Origin: Herbinix sp.
GTDB lineage: Bacteria; Bacillota; Clostridia; Lachnospirales; Lachnospiraceae
DNA length: 64,000 bases
Reading direction: 5' to 3'
Assembly: GCA_029240245.1 (NCBI GenBank)
Contig: JARBTJ010000008.1
Span: forward strand, 1 to 64,000
In this document: positions 8,288 through 16,874 of the stretch, piece after piece
Numbering within the stretch: position 1 is the first letter of the stretch
How the letters are laid out: each line of letters opens with the position of its first letter
The notes under the pieces: model-generated
Seen by the model: the letters and a program-made list of their open reading frames with translations, nothing else
Databases searched by the model: none
Told to the model about the DNA's origin: nothing
Program-made: the position numbers and the translations under genes

Positions 8288-10378
8288 TTATACACGTTTG
8301 ATTCTAATCAGCTGACTATCAAAGTCACCCCATAAGCTTGTTTCAATACCGATTTTCATCAGAGTGCTGCCATGAAGCGTCTGCTCCATACCTTCCACCT
8401 GATACAGCGCATTCGGGTCAAGACCGTTAAGAACCAGATTCGGATTAACGCCACCGAACTGATAACCTTGGCGGAATGCAAATATAAGAATTTCGTTATT
8501 ATCCTGGCTCACATATTCGACTGCATGCAGAGAGCTTTCTCTAACAGAGGAAAGGCGATATTGCTTACCATACTGAACGGTTTCACGAATTTCCTTATAC
8601 AATGCGATATATTTTTTGAACTCTTCCAGTACTTCATCACTGAATTTGCTGATGTTTGCACCGATTCCGAGCATACCCATCATAGAGGAGTGGAAACGGT
8701 AAGAGTAAGGTCTGCAATATTTTCTTCCATTATCGGAGGAAGCATCGGTTACCCATGCAGTCATGATTCTAGGTGCATAGAAATGGGAGAAGCCTTCCTG
8801 GATAAACAGTCTTTCATAAGCATCTGTATTATCGCTCGGCCAGCACTGATCGGAATATTGTAAAATACCCAGATCAATTCTTGCACCGCCGCCGGAACAT
8901 ACTTCGAACTCCACGTGAGGGAACTTAGCACGAAGGTCTGCCCAGATTTCATAGAGTGCTTTTGCATGCTTATACCAAAGCTCCTTATCTTGTGCGGTAT
9001 TACCTAAGCTTACATCGGTGAGCGCTTTATTCATATCCCATTTGATAAAGGTAATATCCTTATTCTCAGACAATAATTTGCTCATAAAGTCGATGATAAA
9101 CTCTTTTACTTCCTTTTTGCTGATATTTAAGGTATATTGATTTCTAGCCTGCAAAGGCTCCTGATCCTTAAAACGGTAAATCCAATCCGGATGGGCTCTG
9201 TATAAATCACTGTCCGGATTAACAGCTTCCGGCTCTACCCAGATACCAAAGTCCATTCCGAGGGATTTTACGTAGCTGATAAACTCAGATAATCCGTTGG
9301 GGAACTTATCTTGATTCACATACCAGTCACCCAGTCCGGCTCTGTCATTATGTCTCTGGCCAAACCAACCATCATCGATAACAAAAAGTTCAACGCCCAT
9401 TCCGGCAGCTCTTTTTGCTAGCTCCTTCTGGCTTTCCACTCTAACGTCGAACCAGGTTGCTTCCCAGGAGTTGTAAAGTACTCTTCCTAACTTCTTTTTC
9501 GGGAAAATATGTTCAACTTCAAAGGCATGAAGCTTACGGCTCATTTCACCGTATCCACCGGAGGAGAATCCAAAGGTCATAACAGGCGTTTTAAAACTTT
9601 CGCCTTTTTTTAATGTATACATGAAATCAAAGTTACTGATACCACCTGTGATTTTTACGTTATTATAAATGGTTCTTTCAAACGAAATCTGCCAGTTGCT
9701 GCTAAAGCCAAGTAATCCGAACCATACATTTCCGCTGTCCTCAGTCGCAGATCCGTTATCAAGAGCAAAGCTTGGATTAAAGTGAGGTCCTGTATTACCA
9801 CTGCGGGATTGAAGGGTAAAGTTACCTGTCGTTAAGTATTGGTCATTGATCTGTGATTCTGCAGCCCATTTTCCGGTTAAGTATTTTACTCTGTACTGAT
9901 CCATCTTAGGAACACTGACCGAAGCTGACTTTAGGTTTTCAACAATAACTTCTTCGCCGTCATTAAAGATTTCTGCATAGCGACTGATGATATCGTACTC
10001 AGCATAAACATCATACACTAAGGTCACATATAAGTCGGAATAGCTGTTTTTATAACGGAAGGATAAACGCTCTAAATCCTTACTAATTGTTTCGATTGTA
10101 TGATCAATATAAATCATATCCAGTTTTCTAATCTCAGGATAGCTGACTTTTAAGCAGCTCTCCAAGAAGGAATAACTGGTCCAGAAGCTGTATTCATCTC
10201 TCTCTAAATTCAGATTCGGATCAAAGCTTGAGTGTCCGCGTTCCTTTACTAAGTAAGTTAAATCCTCACCATGAACCTTTTCTCCCCAGTAGACGTTATG
10301 TAGACAAACGTCTTTCGCTAATACGTAGGATGAATTTTTCGTCTCAATATTAAATATATTGTTATTAAGTGTAATCAA
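8288..10378 (-). CDS. GH36 alpha-galactosidase
   Basis: A 696-residue alpha-galactosidase with the GH36 plan: N-terminal beta-sandwich, central barrel, small C-terminal beta domain. Motifs are LFVIDDGWFG (near 332), the nucleophile in FIKWDMNKA (Asp448), CSGGGARIDLG and the acid/base in WPSDNTDA (Asp516). The family cleaves terminal alpha-galactosyl residues with retention. The length (about 700) matches bacterial tetrameric GH36. No signal peptide, so cytoplasmic. The start is a TTG at 10378, chosen because GGAGG lies at good spacing and no early ATG exists. It follows the first clan GH-D paralogue and precedes a terminator, so it closes the main operon segment. Confidence 0.94.
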   Translation of the reverse strand: MITLNNNIFNIETKNSSYVLAKDVCLHNVYWGEKVHGEDLTYLVKERGHSSFDPNLNLERDEYSFWTSYSFLESCLKVSYPEIRKLDMIYIDHTIETISKDLERLSFRYKNSYSDLYVTLVYDVYAEYDIISRYAEIFNDGEEVIVENLKSASVSVPKMDQYRVKYLTGKWAAESQINDQYLTTGNFTLQSRSGNTGPHFNPSFALDNGSATEDSGNVWFGLLGFSSNWQISFERTIYNNVKITGGISNFDFMYTLKKGESFKTPVMTFGFSSGGYGEMSRKLHAFEVEHIFPKKKLGRVLYNSWEATWFDVRVESQKELAKRAAGMGVELFVIDDGWFGQRHNDRAGLGDWYVNQDKFPNGLSEFISYVKSLGMDFGIWVEPEAVNPDSDLYRAHPDWIYRFKDQEPLQARNQYTLNISKKEVKEFIIDFMSKLLSENKDITFIKWDMNKALTDVSLGNTAQDKELWYKHAKALYEIWADLRAKFPHVEFEVCSGGGARIDLGILQYSDQCWPSDNTDAYERLFIQEGFSHFYAPRIMTAWVTDASSDNGRKYCRPYSYRFHSSMMGMLGIGANISKFSDEVLEEFKKYIALYKEIRETVQYGKQYRLSSVRESSLHAVEYVSQDNNEILIFAFRQGYQFGGVNPNLVLNGLDPNALYQVEGMEQTLHGSTLMKIGIETSLWGDFDSQLIRIKRV

Positions 10379-10419
10379 GTGGTACCTCCAAGTATATTAT
10401 TCATAATTTATTTTAATTG

Positions 10420-12477
10420 TTATTTATTTTCCCATAATTTATATAGCTTTGGTTCTGCCTCATTTAACAAAACGGTATGCTTAGATTTCAACACAGTCCT
10501 TGTTTTTGAAACTAAATCATACAGGATATATTCCTTGTTCTGATCCAATCCGATTCGGGAAAGCTCTATTTCTTTCTCCTGCTTCATGGTAGAACTGAAA
10601 TTAAATACCGCCAGATATGTGACCTTCTCCACTTCATCATATCTTGTGAAACAGTCGCATCCCCTGTCTCCGGTATTACCCTCCACCGGGCGGAATGTGA
10701 TTCCTGCCTTCGCTATTTTATTAATCTCTTCGTTCGTAAGAACTTCCTTCGTCCTTTTTCTTGATTCCTCAATTCTGAAATCATCGCTGTCAATCATCAT
10801 TGTTCCGGCAATTGCTGAGGAAATATAGCGGGTTAAACCTTCATTATAAAGAATAGGATCTAGGTGGTTATAGCTGTTATACACCACAATATGGTCAGGA
10901 TCATTGAATTTGTATACCCTATCATTCATCCACCAGCCATAAGTTAACGAATTTAACATGTATTCCGCGAAATTGATGGTCCCAAAGATATCGCATGAAA
11001 TTCTTCGGCTGTGTGCATATTGACTTGGGAATAATGGTGCTATGGAAAGACTGATAAAGAATTCCTGCTTATCAATCTCTTCCTTCATTGAGTCTACTAT
11101 TTTCTGCATACCATAATTATAGGCTGCAATTCCGGTTGTAATATCTTTCTTGTAATGGACACCTTCCACTGCTCCGTGGGTCATGAAATCCATTTTGACA
11201 TATTGATAACCCCATTCACGGAATTTATCAAATTGTTGCTTTAAACGCATGATGTTAGCCGGGTGGGTCGGATCAATGGATAATCCTCCGTCGATTGGCG
11301 GTAAGATATTCCCCTGTTCATCCTTTAAGAGAAGTTCCCTCCACGGATACAGCTCCCCATTAATTTCTAAGGTTCCTGTGGTATCCTTACCCCAGAAGGT
11401 AAATGGTGTCGTGTAAATCCCCGGTACCTGTCCGTTGTTTTTGACATGCCTTGCTGCACTTATTAACTGTTCTTCAGATAACTTATTCCAACCGGCATCA
11501 AAATTAATGTATACCGTATTTTCCGTGCCAAAGCTGTTTGCCTGCAACTGCTCCTTCACATAATCAGAGGCGTTTATGAATATATCATAATTAATATCCT
11601 TAGCAACGGCTGACCAGCTGTTCCAGCCCATGGGAATTCCTTTATTCCAGGGAAGATGAGGTGCAATAATACCATTTGCGGTACCATATGCCTCAAGGCC
11701 ATCGCGGTAATCATCAAAGAAGCCTAATAAAATCTTTGGTGAAGCTACCGTTTCCCCGCAAACAAAGCCATGGGGAAGGGTATCTCTTGTCTGCTTCGAG
11801 GTGATTCCACCATATACAGTTAACCCGCTAAGCTCACTGGAACTACCGGAGCAAAAGCATATTCCTGTTTTCCAGGTATCATGAGTTACGGAACCGACTA
11901 CCATACCCCTTCTGGTATCATTATCAAAGATTGAAGTCACTTCGTAACTTTCCTTCGCCTCGGTAAACGAGAGCGATGAGTAGCGCACAAAATCATCATT
12001 ATCAAATGGAGTAAAGATAAACCGGTTGTCTTTGCCTTCGGTACATCTTAAAAGTTGAACGGACAAAGGTGCTACATAATTGGTGCGGATGGTAGTACGA
12101 GCTTTCACAACGACATCCATTAAGATATAATCCTGCGATTGGTAAGCATAGAAGTTTTGATAAATAACGTATCCGTCCTCACCGGTATTAAGAAACGTTA
12201 ACTTTATTCCTTCTCCAAAACCATCCTTTTGTTCTTCAACCGTTACACATTCCGAAAATACTCTCTGCAAATCCTTACTGTTTACGATAGCTCCGTTATC
12301 GAATTTAATTTCTGCTGAAAGCTTTGACAGGACAATTGATTTGCTATTATTCGATATATCTGCGTTTCCCTCTGCCAAATCATAAACAAAACATATTTTC
12401 CCATTTGTTAAATTAATACGATGATTCTCTTTTTCTACTCTTATGTTACCATGACTATAAATTGTCCTCTGGTCCAT
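10420..12477 (-). CDS. Clan GH-D alpha-galactosidase-like enzyme, cytoplasmic
   Basis: This 685-residue protein has a clan GH-D (GH27/GH36-type) barrel after a long N-terminal beta domain. Landmarks are GIPMGWNSWSAV (near 280), FDAGW, the likely nucleophile in YVKMDFM (Asp430) and the likely acid/base in SCDIFGT (Asp496). These enzymes remove alpha-galactose or alpha-N-acetylgalactosamine; the two cannot be told apart by eye. It lacks a signal peptide. It is closely similar over its whole length to the next gene upstream, which is membrane-anchored, so the two arose by tandem duplication and probably act on the same linkage inside and outside the cell. AAGGAGG precedes the ATG. Confidence 0.82.
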   Translation of the reverse strand: MDQRTIYSHGNIRVEKENHRINLTNGKICFVYDLAEGNADISNNSKSIVLSKLSAEIKFDNGAIVNSKDLQRVFSECVTVEEQKDGFGEGIKLTFLNTGEDGYVIYQNFYAYQSQDYILMDVVVKARTTIRTNYVAPLSVQLLRCTEGKDNRFIFTPFDNDDFVRYSSLSFTEAKESYEVTSIFDNDTRRGMVVGSVTHDTWKTGICFCSGSSSELSGLTVYGGITSKQTRDTLPHGFVCGETVASPKILLGFFDDYRDGLEAYGTANGIIAPHLPWNKGIPMGWNSWSAVAKDINYDIFINASDYVKEQLQANSFGTENTVYINFDAGWNKLSEEQLISAARHVKNNGQVPGIYTTPFTFWGKDTTGTLEINGELYPWRELLLKDEQGNILPPIDGGLSIDPTHPANIMRLKQQFDKFREWGYQYVKMDFMTHGAVEGVHYKKDITTGIAAYNYGMQKIVDSMKEEIDKQEFFISLSIAPLFPSQYAHSRRISCDIFGTINFAEYMLNSLTYGWWMNDRVYKFNDPDHIVVYNSYNHLDPILYNEGLTRYISSAIAGTMMIDSDDFRIEESRKRTKEVLTNEEINKIAKAGITFRPVEGNTGDRGCDCFTRYDEVEKVTYLAVFNFSSTMKQEKEIELSRIGLDQNKEYILYDLVSKTRTVLKSKHTVLLNEAEPKLYKLWENK

Positions 12478-12525
12478 GATGTCCTCCTTTTGCTTATAAC
12501 AGCTAAGCGACTTAGAATAGTTTGA

Positions 12526-12597
12526 GTGTCATAAGCCAGAGCTTCTATGAATGATTGGGCTTTCGTTGCATTCATCCCCCTGTCCGGCTTATGGCAC
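12526..12597 (-). other. Intergenic hairpin between GH-D paralogues
   Basis: GTGTCATAAGCC at 12526-12537 pairs with its near-perfect complement at 12586-12597 (one mismatch), and an inner gaatg/cattc pair extends the fold. There is no U-tract after it in the leftward direction. It is therefore more likely a processing or mRNA-stability stem than a terminator. Confidence 0.5.
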
Positions 12598-12606
12598 ATA
12601 AACTCA

Positions 12607-14874
12607 TTATTTTTCGGAAATTCTGAATAATTTAGGCTCTGCTTTATCGAGTGAAATCTCTGCAGCTCCGGTAATGTCAACTGTTTCCTTGGACCATAAA
12701 TCATACATTGCATATTGCTTATTCGGATCTAAATCAATACGAGAAAGCTCCACTGACATATTCTTCTTCTCATCCGCGCTAAAATTAAATACGGCAAGAT
12801 AGGTTACATTCGCTACTTCATCGTAACGCATAAAGGTATCACATGCTTTTTCCTTTGTATTGCCTTCCACGGGTCGGAAGGATACACCAGCCTTAGCTAC
12901 TGCATTAATTTCTTCATTCGTTAGAATTTCTATCGAACGCTCTCTTGCGGCGGGGATTCGAAAATCGTCACTGTCAATCATCATAGTACCTGCGATTGCG
13001 GATGAAATATAACGAGTTAAGCCTTCGTTAAATAAAATCGCATCACGGTGATTATAACTGTTATAAGTAACAATATGATCCGGATCATTAAACGGATAAA
13101 TGGTGCCGTTCATCCACCAGCCATAGGTTAAGGAGTTTAACATATATTCTGCATTATCAATGGTTCCGAACACATCACAGGAAATTCTTCGGCTGTGTGC
13201 ATACTGGCTGGGAAACATCGGGGCGATGGAAAGACTGATAAAGAACTCCTGGCTATCAATCTCTTCCTTCACTACCTCCAGCATTTTCTGCATTCCGTAG
13301 TTATATGCTTGTGTTCCGGTTGTGATATCTTTATTATAGAAAACGCCTTCTCTGGCACCGTGGCTCATGAAATCCAGTTTCACATACTGGAAGCCCCATT
13401 CGCGGAACTTATTAAACATATATTCAATCCGCATTACACTGGCCGGATGGGTCGGATCGATGGATACACCGCCATCTACCGCAGGCAGCATAGCACCATC
13501 CGGATCTTTTAATACTGCATCCTGCCAGCTATAACGATTATTGGTTCCTTCTACTGCTCCTGCCGTATAGCTGCCGCCCCAGAAGGTAAACGGTGTATAG
13601 TAGATGCCCGGTATTTGACCGTTATCTATTACATGCTGTGCAGCTTGTTTTAATTGGTATTCGGACAAATTATCCCAGAAGGAATCAAAGTTGATATATA
13701 CTACATCCTCATTACTGAAGCTGTTATTCTGCAGATTTTCTTTCACAAAATCAGACGAATTTACGTAGATATCATAGCTTACTTTATCTGCAACAGCTGA
13801 CCAGCTATTCCATCCCATCGGTATACCCTTATCCCAGGCTAAGGCAGGTGCAATTACTGCATTAGCAGAACCATATGCCTCCATACCGTCACGATAATCG
13901 TCATAAAAGCCTAAGAAGATTTTTGGTGAGGAAACAGATTGTCCTGAGACATAACCATGCGGTAGCTTATCTCTTGTGTACGGGGAAGTGATGCCACCGT
14001 ATACACGAAGTTCAACAATATCATCAATACCGCCCTGTTTTACTTTGATTCCGGTTTTCCAGGTATCGTGGGATACTGATCCTACGATAAAACCCTTACG
14101 TGTAGTATTGTCATAAATAGCAGTAACTTCGTAGCTTTCGCTGGCTGCCATGAGTGGCAATGCGGAATAACGTACAAAGGCATCGTTATCATAAGGTGTA
14201 AATATAAATCTGGGGTCATCTCCTGCAATTTCTAAAGCAGGTGTCTTAAAATCACCCTTTCCTGCCATAATCGGTGCAATATTGTTGGTTTTTACAGTCT
14301 CTTCGGAAGCTACTACAGCTTCTAATAATATGTAAGGCAGCTCTTCATAGAAATAATAATTCTGTAATAAGGATAATTTGTCCTTTTTACTCTCTACTGT
14401 TACCTTTACCCCTTTTCCAAAGCCATCGTCCAAGGATTCGGTCTTCACATAGTCTGCTGCACTTCGGTTTAAATCGGTGCTTTTAACAACGGTGCCATCT
14501 TCCAGTATTGTTTCTGCAAATGCACCTAAGATCGTAGGCATCTCCTCATTATTTCTGTAGATATCGGCTTCACCGGTCCATACTTTATATACAACCTTTA
14601 CTAAGCCATTCGAAATAAGAAGTTCATTAGACTTTTGCTCCACAGTAATGCTGTTTTGAACTAGTATCGTTTTATCTTCCATTTCCTCTCCCTGTCCATT
14701 ATCTGTATTATCTGTCTGGTCAGATCCCGGAGTAACCTCCCCCTGACCTGTGTCGGATACGTCGTCCGAGTCCGAACCATTCTCATTCTCCCCGCCCCGG
14801 TTTATTAAAACCAAGGCAAGAATGATCGCCGCAACTATTACTCCTCCTAATATTGCAATATACTTTTTCTTCAT
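12607..14874 (-). CDS. Membrane-anchored clan GH-D alpha-galactosidase-like enzyme
   Basis: A 755-residue paralogue of the preceding enzyme with an added N-terminus. A lysine-rich start and one hydrophobic helix (about residues 5-25) are followed by an acidic Ser/Asp/Gly/Thr-rich linker (about 28-70), then the same beta domain and GH-D barrel. It retains GIPMGWNSWSAV, YVKLDFMSHG (nucleophile) and SCDVFGT (acid/base). The helix lacks a lipobox, so the enzyme is likely tethered outside the membrane, trimming substrate near the transporters. FDAGW of the paralogue is FDSFW here. The start is the ATG at 14874, with GGGAG 11 bases upstream; the ATG at 14892 overlaps that site. Confidence 0.83.
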   Translation of the reverse strand: MKKKYIAILGGVIVAAIILALVLINRGGENENGSDSDDVSDTGQGEVTPGSDQTDNTDNGQGEEMEDKTILVQNSITVEQKSNELLISNGLVKVVYKVWTGEADIYRNNEEMPTILGAFAETILEDGTVVKSTDLNRSAADYVKTESLDDGFGKGVKVTVESKKDKLSLLQNYYFYEELPYILLEAVVASEETVKTNNIAPIMAGKGDFKTPALEIAGDDPRFIFTPYDNDAFVRYSALPLMAASESYEVTAIYDNTTRKGFIVGSVSHDTWKTGIKVKQGGIDDIVELRVYGGITSPYTRDKLPHGYVSGQSVSSPKIFLGFYDDYRDGMEAYGSANAVIAPALAWDKGIPMGWNSWSAVADKVSYDIYVNSSDFVKENLQNNSFSNEDVVYINFDSFWDNLSEYQLKQAAQHVIDNGQIPGIYYTPFTFWGGSYTAGAVEGTNNRYSWQDAVLKDPDGAMLPAVDGGVSIDPTHPASVMRIEYMFNKFREWGFQYVKLDFMSHGAREGVFYNKDITTGTQAYNYGMQKMLEVVKEEIDSQEFFISLSIAPMFPSQYAHSRRISCDVFGTIDNAEYMLNSLTYGWWMNGTIYPFNDPDHIVTYNSYNHRDAILFNEGLTRYISSAIAGTMMIDSDDFRIPAARERSIEILTNEEINAVAKAGVSFRPVEGNTKEKACDTFMRYDEVANVTYLAVFNFSADEKKNMSVELSRIDLDPNKQYAMYDLWSKETVDITGAAEISLDKAEPKLFRISEK

Positions 14875-14922
14875 TAAGTAATTAACTCCCATCCGCGTGA
14901 CGAAGCACGTCTTTCTAATTTC

Positions 14923-15945
14923 CTATCCGACAATACCTACTCTGTCTAAGTTCTCTACAATTTTTCTCTGCACAAAGAAATAAATAATCAAAAGAGGTGT
15001 CAGGAAGGTTATAATAGATGCCTGTTTCAGAGCCTCAAATGCCAGGTCATTGGTCGTTGCTGTATCAAACCACTGTCTTGCTTGGTTATTAATATACCAG
15101 TTATTCGCATCTTTAAAGGTCTTGTCAATGATAACTCCGAAATATGGTCCGTCCGTATGGAAGTAATTCGTATAGTAGGTGTCCCCATATGCCCATACAA
15201 ACGCTAATACGGCAACTGTCAAAATAGCCGGCATCGCATTCGGCAGCATGATTTTAAAATAAGTTTTATAGAACCCTGCTCCATCAATTAAAGAAGCCTC
15301 TTCTATTTCGATCGGTAGTCCTTTAAAGAACTGCCGGAAAATAAAGATAAATAAGCTTTGATTTACGCTAAAACCGAATATCGCCAACAGGTAAAGCGTG
15401 ATCGGTTGATTAATTAAGTCCATGTCGTGTCCTAAAAACATCTGAAATATGCCTAAAATATCAAAATGCTTAAAGTGCAGATACTGCGTAATCAGGAAGG
15501 ACTGACGGGGTACTAAAAATACAAAGATTACCAGGAAAAAGACAAGGCCTTTACCTTTAAAATCCGTTCTTGCCAGGGAGTATCCCGCCATAGCCGACAT
15601 AAACACCTGAATAAAGCAGATCGTCAGTGCATATAAGAGGGATCTGAACATGATTGTGATATCGCCTCTCATAACGGAACGAAACGTAAATTCGATACTG
15701 TTAACCGAAAAGGTGCTCGGAATCCAGATGGAATCCGGGGAACCTAAATCTCTTAAATCAGTGAACACCATGGGCAGTAAGGTTAAGATTGGATATAAAA
15801 TCGCAAAGCATATACTTACAATCAAGGTGGCTAAGAATATTTTTGAAAGAAATCCTGTAAATTTTCTCTTTGTAAATGGATTTTCTTCTCTCGGCTTTAC
15901 ACTGTTTGATGTATTTTGTACAACTAATTCATTATTTTTTCTCAA
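14923..15945 (-). CDS. Sugar ABC transporter permease, MalG type
   Basis: A 340-residue inner-membrane permease of the carbohydrate-uptake CUT1 family. About six hydrophobic helices and the ATPase-docking EAA loop (EEASLIDGAGFYKTYFKIMLP, about residues 228-248) identify it. It pairs with the overlapping MalF-type gene immediately upstream (14-base overlap, translational coupling). The start is a TTG preceded by AAGGTGG. There is no ATPase gene in the window, so a shared MsmX-type ATPase elsewhere must energise it (inference). It differs clearly from the second MalG-type protein at 21.6 kb, so two transporters are encoded. Confidence 0.92.
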   Translation of the reverse strand: MRKNNELVVQNTSNSVKPREENPFTKRKFTGFLSKIFLATLIVSICFAILYPILTLLPMVFTDLRDLGSPDSIWIPSTFSVNSIEFTFRSVMRGDITIMFRSLLYALTICFIQVFMSAMAGYSLARTDFKGKGLVFFLVIFVFLVPRQSFLITQYLHFKHFDILGIFQMFLGHDMDLINQPITLYLLAIFGFSVNQSLFIFIFRQFFKGLPIEIEEASLIDGAGFYKTYFKIMLPNAMPAILTVAVLAFVWAYGDTYYTNYFHTDGPYFGVIIDKTFKDANNWYINNQARQWFDTATTNDLAFEALKQASIITFLTPLLIIYFFVQRKIVENLDRVGIVG

Positions 15946-16870
15946 CTAAATGCACCACCTTCAAAAATAACATTACAATACCAAGCGCCACTAATACATT
16001 CAACATATAAACAACAGAAAGAGCCGAACCAATTCCTATTTTGCTCTTTGTGAAAGCAAAGTTATACACCTCAACCGCAATCGAAGAACTTAAGAACAGA
16101 TCGATCAAGGTATAGATTACGGTAAATACTGTTACATTAGCCAGCAAAGGAATCGTTACCTTCCAGAATACCTCATAGGAATTTGCTCCTTCAATTTTCG
16201 CCACCTCATAATGAGAGGGGCTGATGGACTGTAAACCTGCCAAAAATATCATGGTCTGTACACCTGTTCTGGTAATCAGTTGAGATATATTAGCGATTAC
16301 ATCGGACAAAAACAATATTGTTTTCGGTGGAAGGAACGTGTATTGAAATAATAGGTCAACCCCCATCCCACTACCTAACATGCCACCCGCGCTGGTTTCG
16401 ATCAGCGTACGTCCCATACTTGCCTGCGTCCATTCAACAATCAGCTGTAAGCCGAGAACGATCGGAAGGAAAAAGATAACACGGACAATTCCACGTCCGG
16501 GAAACTTCGCATTCGCTAAAATCGCCAGAAAGAGACTGAAAATAACGATCAGAGGAAGCTGTGTGAATATGTTTGAATTCTCATCCGCAAACATACGCTG
16601 TATGGGCTGGCTTAGAGTACTGACCTCCTCGGTAAATAGGTCAATATAATTTTGTAAGCCGCTAAAGGTTAATGCGATACCACCACTTTCTCCTACTTCA
16701 ACCTTATTAAAAGAATAAAGAATTGTATTTTTTATCGGAACCGCAAAAAATATTATAAATCCCAATAACCAGGGCAAGACAAAGATGAAGCCGTTCACCT
16801 TTCGGCTGGTGGAGTATTTCATCTTCCATTTATTTCTTTCACCATTATTCTGTTTCAAAACCTTTCCCAC
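15932..16870 (-). CDS. Sugar ABC transporter permease, MalF type
   Basis: A 312-residue CUT1 permease with about six membrane helices and an EAA loop (YEVAKIEGANSYEVFWKVTIP). It forms a heterodimer with the next, overlapping MalG-type gene. The annotated start is a GTG four bases after the DUF5696 stop; in-frame alternatives (TTG or ATG within 20 codons) cannot be excluded because no ideal ribosome-binding site is present. Its solute-binding partner is one of the two binding proteins further upstream. Confidence 0.9.
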   Translation of the reverse strand: MGKVLKQNNGERNKWKMKYSTSRKVNGFIFVLPWLLGFIIFFAVPIKNTILYSFNKVEVGESGGIALTFSGLQNYIDLFTEEVSTLSQPIQRMFADENSNIFTQLPLIVIFSLFLAILANAKFPGRGIVRVIFFLPIVLGLQLIVEWTQASMGRTLIETSAGGMLGSGMGVDLLFQYTFLPPKTILFLSDVIANISQLITRTGVQTMIFLAGLQSISPSHYEVAKIEGANSYEVFWKVTIPLLANVTVFTVIYTLIDLFLSSSIAVEVYNFAFTKSKIGIGSALSVVYMLNVLVALGIVMLFLKVVHLVEKK

Positions 16871-16874
16871 CTTC

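Noticed and set aside
8372-8863. 163-codon plus-strand frame inside the GH36 gene
   Set aside because: It is antisense to conserved GH36 coding sequence, with no ribosome-binding site; a shadow frame.
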